DNA of 64,000 nucleotides from the NCBI GenBank assembly GCA_018261905.1, contig JAGTRU010000001.1:124001-188000 (forward strand), written 5' to 3'. Within the stretch, counting starts at the first letter, position 1, and each line of letters opens with the position of its first letter. Shown piece by piece: positions 33,152 to 41,405 of the stretch. The notes beneath the pieces are model-generated. The model saw nothing but the letters and a program-made list of their open reading frames with translations. It searched no databases and was not told where the DNA came from. Made by a program: the position numbers and the translations under genes. This stretch comes from Pseudomonadota bacterium (GTDB lineage: Bacteria; Pseudomonadota; Gammaproteobacteria; Burkholderiales; Rhodocyclaceae).

Positions 33152-33809
33152 ACATTGGGTACGGCGGCTGAGCCGGCTCCTGGCCGGGCTCTGCGGCCTG
33201 CTCGTGGTGAGCATGGGGGCCGCGCTGGGCGGGCCGAACGAGGACTATCAGGCGGGTTTCAAGAGCTTCCGGGAAGGGGACGTGGTCGGCGCCATGGCGC
33301 CCTTGCGCCAGGCCGCCAATGCCGGGCACGCCAAGGCGCAGGTGCTGCTGGCCGAAATTTACGATCGTTCGGAATTCGACGAGGAAGCTGTCGCCCTTTA
33401 CCGCAAGGCGGCGGTCCAGGGCGACAGCGATGGCATGTTCGGCCTGGGCGGCATGCTGGCGGCCGGCGAGGGGGTCAAGAAGGATGCGCTGGAAGCCCGG
33501 CAATGGATACAGAAAGCCGCCGAAGCCGGCCATAAACAGGCGATCAATGTCATGGCGCAGGCCTATTTGAAAGGCGAGTTGGGTTTCTCGGAGGCCGAGC
33601 GCGAATCGGCGACGGCCTTCAACTGGATCAAGCTGGCTGCCGAAAACGATTACCTGCCGGCGCTCGACGCGCTGGTTTCGGCCTATGCCGCCGGTAATCG
33701 CTGGGGGCTGGCAAGCAACAAGGCATTGGCCGATCAGTATCAGGCCCAGGCCAACAAGCTGCGCAATATCGATCCCGGCAAGGCGAAGAAAAAGGCTCGG
33801 CGGGTTTAA
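33129..33809 (+). CDS. exported Sel1-repeat protein
   Basis: GTG 33129 follows GAGG and overlaps the regulator gene by 23 nt. The 226-residue product has an N-terminal hydrophobic segment (LLAGLCGLLVVSMGAALG) and Sel1 repeats (AKAQVLLAEIYDRSEFDEEA, GMFGLGGMLAAGEGVKKD, AINVMAQAYLKGEL), with a basic C-terminus. It is related in plan to the 29558 gene. Its position inside the kinase-regulator operon suggests it takes part in signal input or assembly at the envelope, but the partner is unknown. Confidence 0.8.
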   Translation: MREILQGEHWVRRLSRLLAGLCGLLVVSMGAALGGPNEDYQAGFKSFREGDVVGAMAPLRQAANAGHAKAQVLLAEIYDRSEFDEEAVALYRKAAVQGDSDGMFGLGGMLAAGEGVKKDALEARQWIQKAAEAGHKQAINVMAQAYLKGELGFSEAERESATAFNWIKLAAENDYLPALDALVSAYAAGNRWGLASNKALADQYQAQANKLRNIDPGKAKKKARRV

Positions 33810-33836
33810 GTCAACAGCGGTCAACGACAGGCGGCA

Positions 33837-34142
33837 ATGAAAAACTGGATTCTTGGATGGCTGGCGGGCGGTGTGCTGATCTTGGCGGGGCCGGTTGAGG
33901 CGGCCAATTTCGTCAATGGCCAGCGCCTCTACAACATGTATTGCGCCGCCTGCCACGGGCCGCGCGGCGAGGGGGTCAATCCGGAGGCCCCCAAGTTCCG
34001 TATGGGTGAACGCCTGGAACAGCCGGACATGATCTTGCTGCAATCGGTGCGGACCGGCAAGAAGACCATGCCGCCGTTCTTCGGCATCCTGCAGGACACG
34101 CAAATCCTGGATATTTTGGCCTATGTGAGAACTCTAAGATGA
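33837..34142 (+). CDS. small monohaem cytochrome c
   Basis: This 101-residue protein has a signal peptide (ending VEAA), one haem site CAACH and a Met-containing segment KKTMPPFFGILQD typical of class I cytochromes. It sits in the two-component operon, directly before two propeller proteins and overlapping the first by 4 nt (ATGA). A haem protein in this place may provide a redox signal to the sensor or serve as a soluble carrier. The first reading is inference from context. Confidence 0.88.
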   Translation: MKNWILGWLAGGVLILAGPVEAANFVNGQRLYNMYCAACHGPRGEGVNPEAPKFRMGERLEQPDMILLQSVRTGKKTMPPFFGILQDTQILDILAYVRTLR

Positions 34143-35203
34143 AATTGAAATATCTGTTTTGCAGCCTCTTCCTCGCCCTGGCCGGGGCCGGCCAGCCGAC
34201 CCTGGCGGCGGACAAGAGCGGCCCCCGGGTGATCGACTCCTTTGAGGTTGGCGACAACGTCTATGTCCGGGCGCTGACCGTCGAAAAGTCGGCCAATGCG
34301 CTGTGGGTGGGGACCTCGGTCGGCGTCATGGAAATCGATCTGAAGACGTCCAAGCCGCGCAATACCTTTACCCGCCAGCAGGGGCTGGCCAACGAGTATG
34401 TCTTTGCCGTCGGCATCGACAGCGAGGGCTACAAGTGGTTCGGCACCAATGCCGGCGGCGCCTCGCGTTACAAGGACGGCAAATGGAAGACCTATTTCCC
34501 GATGCACGGGCTGGCCGACTACTGGATCTATTCCTTCGTCAATGACCGGGATGGCAACCTGTGGATCGGCACCTGGGCCGGCGCCAATTTCTTCAATGTC
34601 AAGACCGGCAAGTTCAAGACCTACGTCAAGGAACTGATCAACGAGTGGGTCTACGGCTTGAGCCTGGACAAGGATGGCCGGGTCTGGTTCGGCACCGAGG
34701 GCGGCGTCTCGATGTACGACGGCAAACGCTGGAAATCCTGGAGTCACAAAGATGGCCTGGGCGGTGAAAATGTCGCCAAGTTGCAGGCCAGCGCCAATAC
34801 CGGGTTGGGAACGCGCTCGCGGCACGATCTGACGACCCAGGTGGACGGCTTGCCGACCTATAACCCGAATTATGTGTTTTCCATCCATGCCGCCCCGGAC
34901 GGCGTGATCTGGGCCGGCACCTGGGGCGGCGGGGTCAGCCGTTTCGACGGCAAGCGCTGGAGCAATTTCACTACGCTCGATGGCCTGGCCGGCAACATCG
35001 TTTATTCGATGGTTGAAGACGATAAGGGCGTCTTGTGGTTCGGTACCGACAAGGGGCTTTCCCGCTATGACGGCAAAAACTGGAAAACCCTGGGCCCGGC
35101 CGACGGTCTTTTCGATACCAACGTCTATGCGCTGGCCGTCGCCCCCAATGGCGACATCTGGGCCGGCACCAAGCGCGGTGTTGTGCACATTGCTCCGCAG
35201 TAA
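34139..35203 (+). CDS. free-standing periplasmic Reg_prop beta-propeller
   Basis: This 354-residue protein has a signal peptide ending TLAA. It then has repeated two-component-regulator propeller units of about 45 residues with the signature W-x-G-T/W-F-G-T-x-x-G: ALWVGTSVGVMEID, YKWFGTNAGGASRY, NLWIGTWAGANFF, RVWFGTEGGVSMYDG, VIWAGTWGGGVSRFDG, VLWFGTDKGLSRYDG and DIWAGTKRGV. Such blades normally form the periplasmic half of hybrid sensor kinases. Here they stand alone with no membrane anchor, in the operon of a separate kinase. A soluble ligand-binding partner of that kinase is a plausible role. Confidence 0.85.
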   Translation: MKLKYLFCSLFLALAGAGQPTLAADKSGPRVIDSFEVGDNVYVRALTVEKSANALWVGTSVGVMEIDLKTSKPRNTFTRQQGLANEYVFAVGIDSEGYKWFGTNAGGASRYKDGKWKTYFPMHGLADYWIYSFVNDRDGNLWIGTWAGANFFNVKTGKFKTYVKELINEWVYGLSLDKDGRVWFGTEGGVSMYDGKRWKSWSHKDGLGGENVAKLQASANTGLGTRSRHDLTTQVDGLPTYNPNYVFSIHAAPDGVIWAGTWGGGVSRFDGKRWSNFTTLDGLAGNIVYSMVEDDKGVLWFGTDKGLSRYDGKNWKTLGPADGLFDTNVYALAVAPNGDIWAGTKRGVVHIAPQ

Positions 35204-35234
35204 CGAAACCGACGGCAGAAAGGCTGGTTGATAA

Positions 35235-36455
35235 ATGCCCAATAATTTTCCCCGCGCCCTGATCGCGCTCCTGGCCGGCCTGGCGATGGCCGGCACCACT
35301 CTGGTCGGCGGCGCCGCCGAGCCGCCCAAACCGGCCGCCGTCCTGCCCGGTCATCCGCCGCTGCCCAACGGCCTGCCGCATCCGCCTCTGGCGCCGGAGC
35401 AGCGCGAAGGTACGGTGACGGTGGATCCCGCCGCCAAGTTCACGCATTTCCGGGTTGGCAACAAGAATGTCAAATCCATCTACCTGGACGGCTCCGTGGT
35501 CTGGGTCGGCACCTCGGGCGGCGTCGTCCGCTATGACACCAAGGACGACAGTTTCAAACTGTTCGATTCGCGCAACGGCCTGCTTTCCAACGGCATGTTC
35601 TACGTTGGCCGGCTGCACGGGCAGATCGCCGTCGGCACCTACGGCGGCGGCCTTTCGCTGCGCGACGAGAAAAGCGGCAAATGGAAAACCTACAACATTC
35701 CGGACGGGCTCGGCGATGCCTTCGTCTACGATGTCCTGACCGCCGCCAATGGCGACGTCTGGATTGCCACCTGGTCGGGCGTCAACCGGATTCGCGGCGG
35801 CAATCTGGACGATCGTAAAAAATGGGACCTATTCACGGTGGAAAACACCAAGGGCGGCGTTCCCAACGACTGGATCTACGGCCTGGCCGAGGGCAAGAAT
35901 GGCGATATCTGGCTCGCCACCGAGGGCGGCATCGCCCGCTTTGCCGGCAACAAGTGGGAAAACTGGAACCACGCCAAAGGCCTGGGCGCCAGCTACGACA
36001 AGGTCAAGGAAGCGATCACCTTCAAGAATGATCCGGGCAAGCAATCGACCCATCATGCCAAGCAAAAACAGGAAATGGGCCTGCAGGACGTCGATGTCGC
36101 CTACAACCCGAATTATGTGGTTTCCCTCGAAGTCGACAAGCAAGGCACGGTGTGGGCCGGCACCTGGGGCGGCGGCCTGTCGCGCTTCGACGGCAAGAAA
36201 TGGGTTAGTTACACAACGCTCGACGGTCTGCCCGGCAACCATATCTTCATGTTGCATCTCGATGCCAAGGGAAAGTTATGGATCGGCACCAACAACGGCC
36301 TGACCTACCTGCAGGACGGCAACAAGTTCGCCAAGGCCTTGACCACGGCTGACGGCCTGTTTGCCAACAATATCTTTGCGCTCGGCAGCAATCCCCAGGG
36401 CGATCTGTGGGTCGGCAGCTACGGCGGCGTCGCCCACTTGCGACCCGGCAACTAG
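35235..36455 (+). CDS. second free-standing periplasmic Reg_prop beta-propeller
   Basis: A paralogue of the 34139 product with 406 residues. After the signal segment comes a Pro-rich stretch (about residues 30-60) and then blades such as VVWVGTSGGVVRYDT, QIAVGTYGGGLSLRDE, DVWIATWSGVNRI, DIWLATEGGIARFAG, TVWAGTWGGGLSRFDG, KLWIGTNNGLTYL and DLWVGSYGGVAHL. It carries a loop with several His and Lys residues (STHHAKQKQEMG) not seen in the first propeller; the functional meaning is unknown. It is the last gene before a strong hairpin terminator. Confidence 0.85.
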   Translation: MPNNFPRALIALLAGLAMAGTTLVGGAAEPPKPAAVLPGHPPLPNGLPHPPLAPEQREGTVTVDPAAKFTHFRVGNKNVKSIYLDGSVVWVGTSGGVVRYDTKDDSFKLFDSRNGLLSNGMFYVGRLHGQIAVGTYGGGLSLRDEKSGKWKTYNIPDGLGDAFVYDVLTAANGDVWIATWSGVNRIRGGNLDDRKKWDLFTVENTKGGVPNDWIYGLAEGKNGDIWLATEGGIARFAGNKWENWNHAKGLGASYDKVKEAITFKNDPGKQSTHHAKQKQEMGLQDVDVAYNPNYVVSLEVDKQGTVWAGTWGGGLSRFDGKKWVSYTTLDGLPGNHIFMLHLDAKGKLWIGTNNGLTYLQDGNKFAKALTTADGLFANNIFALGSNPQGDLWVGSYGGVAHLRPGN

Positions 36456-36461
36456 CCGAAA

Positions 36462-36503
36462 CCGCCCGCCGTCAGCCCGCCTCCCGGGTCTGACGGCGGG
36501 CGG
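36462..36503. terminator. strong convergent-gene hairpin
   Basis: A perfect 14-bp stem, CCGCCCGCCGTCAG/CTGACGGCGGGCGG with a 14-nt loop, lies between the convergent ends of the propeller gene and the OB-fold gene. There is no long T-tract on either side, so it may act as a bidirectional terminator or mRNA end stabiliser. Confidence 0.65.
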
Positions 36504-36509
36504 GCCGGC

Positions 36510-36881
36510 TTAGGGCGCGGGGTTGATGCTGGCTTCTTCGATGAGCAGCGGATACGAATAGCCGCTGCCGAAATCCCGATTTAACACGACCACGCCGGAA
36601 ACGCTGACCTGCTCGCCGACCTTGGCGGTCTGCCTGCTGGTGACGATGAGATTGTTGTTGCCGGCGTCGCCGGTGCCGTCCTGGACGTGAACGAAATTGC
36701 GCCCCATGATGCCGTTATTGACCTTGACCACTTTGCCCGTCGCCTTGACGGTCTGGCCGGCCAGGCTGGCCTTGTTCTGGTTGACGGCGGCGACGCTCAG
36801 CGCGCCGCTCTCGGCATGGGCCACGGCGGACGCGGCGAGGGCGCCCAGCAGGCTGGCGAAAGCAAGGGATAGAACCTTCAT
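36510..36881 (-). CDS. small exported OB-fold protein
   Basis: The ATG at 36881 follows AGGAG and opens a signal peptide ending AHA, giving 123 residues. The body (VKATGKVVKVNNGIMGRNFV, HVQDGTGDAGNNNLIVTS, VGEQVSVSGVVVLNRDFGSG) has the strand order and DGTG turn of OB-fold domains. Similar small periplasmic OB-fold proteins occur beside nitrite reductase and cytochrome genes (NrfJ-like). Whether it binds a metal, oligosaccharide or haem intermediate cannot be told. A sigma-54-like promoter lies about 80 nt upstream. Confidence 0.75.
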   Translation of the reverse strand: MKVLSLAFASLLGALAASAVAHAESGALSVAAVNQNKASLAGQTVKATGKVVKVNNGIMGRNFVHVQDGTGDAGNNNLIVTSRQTAKVGEQVSVSGVVVLNRDFGSGYSYPLLIEEASINPAP

Positions 36882-36959
36882 AAATACTCCTGTAGAAAAA
36901 AGCCGGCATGTCGATCGGGGTTCCGGAGAGAAACCTCCGCGCTGCACGGTATTTCGCCA

Positions 36960-36975
36960 CGCATAAGTCGTGCCT
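36960..36975 (-). promoter_or_regulatory. candidate sigma-54 promoter of the OB-fold gene
   Basis: The minus strand reads AGGCACG-ACTT-ATGCG, with GG and GC 10 nt apart. The -24 core GGCACG is perfect but the -12 element deviates at two positions. The predicted start near 36949 leaves a leader of about 68 nt. Confidence 0.4.
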
Positions 36976-37011
36976 CGTCTGCGCCGGCCAGCGCTGTTTC
37001 GGTTCCGGCGC

Positions 37012-38046
37012 CTAGGACGGTACGGCCCCGTCCGGCCCCGTCGGCTTGGCCGCTGTTGCCTGGCGGATCAGTTGTTCCGTCGATTGGGCGAGGGCCGAAA
37101 TTTCATCGCTGCCATTCCCCCGCGCCGCCCGCAGGTCGTCCTCGATTTCGGCGGCCATTTGCGGTTCGGCCAGCACGCTTTCCTGGGCCCGGGCGAGCCG
37201 TTCGAGGCGTTGGCCGAGCCGTCTTTCCCAGGTGCCGAGCAGAAACCAGGCGGCGAGGGCGAAGAGCAGCAGACTGAGCAACAACGGCCCGGCGAAATCG
37301 GCTATCGAGAGTAGGGGCGGCGAAATTGACTCGATCAGGAGTTGCGGGACATTTTCCGGGTCGTTGCCGGACCACGGCAGGCGGGCGAGCGGGGAGTGGC
37401 TGCCGGCTTTGGCGAAGGCTGCGGCCTTGGCCAGACCGTCGTCGCCTTCCGACGAGGCGACCGGCTTGCCTTGCCACCACAGGCTGAGGCGGGTGAATGG
37501 ATAGCTGTACTGGGTGAGCAGGGCGTGATCCATCGGTTTGAACAGCGTCAGATAGCCATTCTCGGTGCCGAGCCAGATGTACTGCCGGAAAACCATGAAT
37601 AGCTGACCGTGCACCGGGTCCATCGCCCAGGTGGTTTCCTGCCCCGGCAGGAATCTGGCCTTGGGAATCTTGTGGCCGATATATTCGAACGAGGCGAGGG
37701 TTTCGCCCCGGGTGTTTTCGATCCGCAGCGACGGAAATTCGAGGCTACCGCCCTGGGCGGTGAGATTGGCCATCAGCTTTTCCGTCTGCTGCGGCGCGTT
37801 TTCCAGGAAGCCCTGGGCTTCGAGACGAATCTTGAAATTGAAGGCTTCGCGTCCCCAGTGTTGCTCGAGACCGGAAATGACCTTGCTGTAGTGCTCGTGG
37901 GCGCTGATCGTTTGCTGGTTGCTGGCCAGCCGGTTGGCGAGGTGATAGATCCAGGCGCTGACCAGGCCGCTCAAGGCGGCGAAGAGCAGCAGGGCAAGCA
38001 GCAGCCGGACGATGAACTGGCGGCCGAGAGCGGTACGCAAGGGCAT
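37012..38046 (-). CDS. membrane sensor-like protein without an output domain
   Basis: This 344-residue protein has an N-terminal helix (about 13-33), a periplasmic domain of about 215 residues, a second helix (about 250-270) and a short cytoplasmic tail of about 70 residues with HAMP-like helices. No kinase, GGDEF, chemoreceptor or other effector domain follows, and the stop is clear. It lies 8 nt downstream of a solute-binding-protein gene, probably in one operon with the Cache kinase at 40980. It may hand a signal to another protein or be a truncated sensor. The periplasmic part was not recognised. Confidence 0.7.
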   Translation of the reverse strand: MPLRTALGRQFIVRLLLALLLFAALSGLVSAWIYHLANRLASNQQTISAHEHYSKVISGLEQHWGREAFNFKIRLEAQGFLENAPQQTEKLMANLTAQGGSLEFPSLRIENTRGETLASFEYIGHKIPKARFLPGQETTWAMDPVHGQLFMVFRQYIWLGTENGYLTLFKPMDHALLTQYSYPFTRLSLWWQGKPVASSEGDDGLAKAAAFAKAGSHSPLARLPWSGNDPENVPQLLIESISPPLLSIADFAGPLLLSLLLFALAAWFLLGTWERRLGQRLERLARAQESVLAEPQMAAEIEDDLRAARGNGSDEISALAQSTEQLIRQATAAKPTGPDGAVPS

Positions 38047-38054
38047 CGGTGGTC

Positions 38055-39071
38055 TTAATCCTTGCGCCCGGCCCAGCGGTCGACCACCATGGATTCGACA
38101 CGGAAGCTTTCGGCGGCCGGGTTGCCGAGTTGGGAATCGATGAAAAATATTTCGGTTTCGGCGAGCTGGCGGCTCGAGAACTTTCCGTCGGTGCTGTATT
38201 GCCGCGGATATTTCTTGAGCAATGCCACCATCCGCGCCTGTTCCTCCGGGGTGGCAATCTCAAGTTTGTCGACGATTTCTTCCGGCGTATGGCTGGCCAT
38301 CCATTTCAGGGTGCGCTGGACAATGCGGACCATGGTTGCCGATTTGCCGGGATCGCTTTCCAGACGATCCCGCCGGCCGATCAGGGCGCCGCGCAGAAAG
38401 CCGGTACCGGCGTAGAGGCGCATTGTTTCCGGGTCGCCGAGATGCAGTAGCTGGAAAGCGATCTTGTCCTCGACCATCCGCGTCGCATGCGGTTCGTCGC
38501 CGATCACGGCATCGGCCGTTCCCGAGCGCAGCATCAGCGACTCGGATTCCCAGCGCCGGCCGATGCTGACTTTGCGGTAACTGCCGGGGGGGACACCGCC
38601 GCGCCGGAAAATCAGCTCGAGAACCTGTTGCGAGGTGGTTTTTACGCTGGTCGAGTTGCTATGCAGACCGATGGTCCTGCCCTTCAGGTCGGCGATCTTA
38701 TTGACTTTGCCTTTCAGGCCCTGGCGAACCAGCAAGACGTAAAGGGGCAGGTCATTGACGGCGGCCAGGGCGATGACGCGGGAATCCTTGAGATGGACCG
38801 ACATCGCCGCCGGCATGCCGGTGACCGCAAAATCGACATTGTTGCTCAGCATGTCGGCCAGGGCATTGCCGCCGCCGGGCGAGAAGACGACCCGGAGCTC
38901 GGCGCCTTCGGCCTTGTCGGCGCCGATTTTGGCGATCAGTTCAACCGGCAGGTAGGAGGCGGCGCCCGGCCCGGGGACGCTGACCGCGATGTGCAGCGGC
39001 TCGGCCGATAGTGAAAACGAAGCGAGCAAGGCGCAGAAGCAGGCGGCAAGCAGTGGCGATCGGCTGGACAT
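38055..39071 (-). CDS. periplasmic solute-binding protein (SsuA/NMT1-like)
   Basis: I start at ATG 39071, which opens a signal peptide (LLAACFCALLASFSLSA). The 338-residue protein has the two-lobed binding-protein pattern: GAELRVVFSPGGGNALADML, VDFAVTGMPAAMSVHLK, KIADLKGRTIGLHSNSTSVK and TADAVIGDEP. These match the NMT1/SsuA type that binds sulfonates, nitrate-like or thiamine-precursor ligands. No permease or ATPase gene is adjacent, so it probably acts as a sensory binding protein for the kinase upstream (39145-40980) and the output-less sensor downstream. The ligand is unknown. Confidence 0.85.
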   Translation of the reverse strand: MSSRSPLLAACFCALLASFSLSAEPLHIAVSVPGPGAASYLPVELIAKIGADKAEGAELRVVFSPGGGNALADMLSNNVDFAVTGMPAAMSVHLKDSRVIALAAVNDLPLYVLLVRQGLKGKVNKIADLKGRTIGLHSNSTSVKTTSQQVLELIFRRGGVPPGSYRKVSIGRRWESESLMLRSGTADAVIGDEPHATRMVEDKIAFQLLHLGDPETMRLYAGTGFLRGALIGRRDRLESDPGKSATMVRIVQRTLKWMASHTPEEIVDKLEIATPEEQARMVALLKKYPRQYSTDGKFSSRQLAETEIFFIDSQLGNPAAESFRVESMVVDRWAGRKD

Positions 39072-39144
39072 CAAATATCCCGAAAAATTTTTGTCATTAT
39101 CGCGCATGCGGTGGCAATTCAAGCACCTGCGGCCCGCTGTTTTC

Positions 39145-40980
39145 TCACCCTTCAGCCGTTTCTCCGGCCAGGGGCAGGGTGATGGTCACCGTGGTGCCCT
39201 GGCCGTAGGTCGAAAGCAGGGCAATGTCGCCGCCGGAATCGACCAGCAGGCGGCGACAGAGGGCCAGGCCGAGGCCTACCCCCTTGCCCGGCACCTTGGT
39301 CGTGAAATACTCGTCGAAGACTTTTTCCAGCAACTCGGGCTTGATGCCCTGGCCGTTGTCCACCACTTTCAGGATCGCCCTGTCGGCCTCGGTGAAGCTT
39401 GAAATACGGATTTCCGGCGGCGCCTGGTAACAGTCCTGCAACGCGTCGCCGGCATTGATCAGGAGGTTCATGACGACCTGGGTCAAATGGTCGGCCACGC
39501 CATAAATGGCCGGCAGATGCGGGTCGAGTTCCAGATGCATTTTGATGCGCTGGAAACGGCTGTCGTAATTAATGAAGTTGGCCGTATTGCGGACCAGGGC
39601 GTTGAGATCGAGCAATTCCTGGGTGGCCGACTGCGGCATGGAAAAATTGCCGATCTGCCGGGTTATGGCAATGGCCCGGCGGGCTTGTTCGAGGATCAGG
39701 CGCGGCTGGCAGGGGAATTCATGCAAATGGCAGTGATGGACAAGGCTTTCCGCCTCGATCGCTTCGGCGATGCCGACGATGGCGGTCAGCGGATTGTTGA
39801 CTTCGTGGGCGACGGCAGCGGCCAGCGAGCCGATCGCTGCCATTTTTTCTTTGTGGAACTGTTGCTGGCGGACAATCTCGATCTCGGTTTCCCGCTGGCG
39901 AACGGTTTCCAGCAGATGATTGAAGCCGCCGATCAAGTCGCCGACTTCGTCCCGGGTGCCGACCGGCAAGGCTTGCAGCGATTGCTCGGTATCGGACATG
40001 GCGCGCAGGCGGTCGGCGGCGGCGAGCATCGGCGCCAATTGGTGCTTGACCAGCCACCAGGTCAGAAGACCGACGAGCAGGGTGAGGACGATGGTTGCGC
40101 TGAGCATCTGTTTTTGCATGGCGCGAATCGGCGCGAAGGCTTCGGCGGTCGGCAGGGCGGCAACGATAAACCAGCCGGCGATGGGGATGCGCTTGGCCGA
40201 AGCGAGAACTTCGATGCCCAGCGGATTGACGGTGACCCCGGTCTCGTCAAAGCCCTGAACATGACGATCGATCAACGGATTGACGCCGGGCTCGGGGAGG
40301 GCTTGCATCATCCGGTTCTTGTCGCTGCCGGTGATGATGACCCGGTTTTTCGGATCCTCGAGCAGGTAGTAGCCGGTCTCGCCATAGTGGCTGTGGGTGA
40401 ATTGGTCGAGGAAATTGGGCGCCTTGAGGCTGATGATTCCGGCCAGGGCTCCCTGCAGCGTACCGTCGCTGTCATGAATGGGGACCGCCATGCCAAAGCT
40501 CGGGACACCTTGCCCGCCACCCGGGCTTGGGCTGCCGATGTTGGCTTTGCCCGTACGGAGAACCGAACCGACGGCGTCGATGGCGCCGCCCGGCAACTGG
40601 CTTTCACCGCCGGCCGGGGGGAAGGCAGCGATCGGCGTAGCATCCCGCCGATAGGCAATTACCCCGTCATTGAAAAGTTCTTGCAGATAGGCCCGCTGTG
40701 CGAGGTGTTGCCGGGTCGCCGGGGCATCCGGCAACAGCGGAGCTATCCCGTTCGCCGCCGTGGCCAGCGCCTTGAGCCGATCATCCAGTTCATGATTGAG
40801 CTCGGCCGCCATGTATGAAACCGTTGAAAACTGCTGCTGGCCCAATAAACGTTGCATGTCGTCATGCAGCATGCGGCTGGTGTACAGCGCCAGGGTCCAG
40901 ATGCCGAGCACGAAGATGCCCAGGGTGATGAACGTCACCCGGGTCTTCAGTGAGCGCCACTGAAATAGGTTCAACCGCAT
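39145..40980 (-). CDS. Cache-domain sensor histidine kinase
   Basis: This 611-residue kinase has helices at about 15-33 and 292-312 flanking a double-Cache-like periplasmic domain ([49 protein letters not shown]). HAMP follows, then the phosphoacceptor His392 in [13 protein letters not shown] and an ATPase domain (N-box [10 protein letters not shown]-box [10 protein letters not shown]). After the phosphoacceptor helix it carries His415, His416, Cys417, His418, His420 and Cys424. This is the same position as the Cys-rich insert of the 30223 kinase, and the two catalytic cores are clearly paralogous. No response regulator is adjacent, so it may feed the 31775 regulator. A sigma-54-type promoter precedes it. 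Confidence 0.92.
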   Translation of the reverse strand: MRLNLFQWRSLKTRVTFITLGIFVLGIWTLALYTSRMLHDDMQRLLGQQQFSTVSYMAAELNHELDDRLKALATAANGIAPLLPDAPATRQHLAQRAYLQELFNDGVIAYRRDATPIAAFPPAGGESQLPGGAIDAVGSVLRTGKANIGSPSPGGGQGVPSFGMAVPIHDSDGTLQGALAGIISLKAPNFLDQFTHSHYGETGYYLLEDPKNRVIITGSDKNRMMQALPEPGVNPLIDRHVQGFDETGVTVNPLGIEVLASAKRIPIAGWFIVAALPTAEAFAPIRAMQKQMLSATIVLTLLVGLLTWWLVKHQLAPMLAAADRLRAMSDTEQSLQALPVGTRDEVGDLIGGFNHLLETVRQRETEIEIVRQQQFHKEKMAAIGSLAAAVAHEVNNPLTAIVGIAEAIEAESLVHHCHLHEFPCQPRLILEQARRAIAITRQIGNFSMPQSATQELLDLNALVRNTANFINYDSRFQRIKMHLELDPHLPAIYGVADHLTQVVMNLLINAGDALQDCYQAPPEIRISSFTEADRAILKVVDNGQGIKPELLEKVFDEYFTTKVPGKGVGLGLALCRRLLVDSGGDIALLSTYGQGTTVTITLPLAGETAEG

Positions 40981-41085
40981 CCTGAGGGTCTCCGGCCAGG
41001 CTCTTGTGACGAGGATTCGCGGACTCCGGCCAGCCCCCGTCGCGGTGGCGGGGCCGGAACGCGAAAGTTGATCGCCATAAGCCCA

Positions 41086-41101
41086 TGCAAGTTTCGTCCC
41101 A
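41086..41101 (-). promoter_or_regulatory. sigma-54 promoter of the Cache kinase gene
   Basis: The minus strand reads TGGGACG-AAAC-TTGCA, matching the consensus except one base, with 10-nt GG-GC spacing. The start would be near 41074, about 95 nt before the ATG at 40980. It faces away from the plus-strand promoter at 41331. Confidence 0.65.
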
Positions 41102-41117
41102 TCGGGCTGGCGCGACC

Positions 41118-41191
41118 ATTTCCCGTGCGGCCGGGGAAATAATGGCGACCGGCCGGCGGCGATTTGGCCAGCCCCGGGAAACGTTTTCCCG
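41118..41191. promoter_or_regulatory. two activator-type dyads between divergent sigma-54 promoters
   Basis: The first dyad has arms ATTTCCC and GGGAAAT nine bases apart (41118-41140). The second is CGGGAAACGTTTTCCCG (41175-41191) with 7-bp arms and a 3-bp centre. They resemble the 7367-7449 set in half-site but not in spacing. In the 425-bp gap 40981-41405 I see these and the two promoters, and nothing else. Confidence 0.45.
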
Positions 41192-41330
41192 AAACCAGGA
41201 AAAGTGGCTTGGGCTCAGCTCGCTCATTCCCTTGCCATTAGCCGACGAGACTTGGATAACCCCATGATTTGTGGGCCTATCCGGAGAGAGGCGGAAAAAC
41301 TGGACGACCGGGCGGTGCCCTTATGTCATG

Positions 41331-41346
41331 CGGCATGAGTTTTGCT
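41331..41346 (+). promoter_or_regulatory. sigma-54 promoter of the DUF2591 gene
   Basis: CGGCATG-AGTT-TTGCT has a perfect -12 element, two deviations in -24 and 10-nt GG-GC spacing. Transcription should start near 41357, about 50 nt before the ATG. GAAGGAG lies directly before the start codon region. Confidence 0.6.
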
Positions 41347-41405
41347 AAAAAGCTGGCGCAGGACCCAGTTTATTTCCACTACTCGCATCGACTGAAGGAG
41401 CTTCT

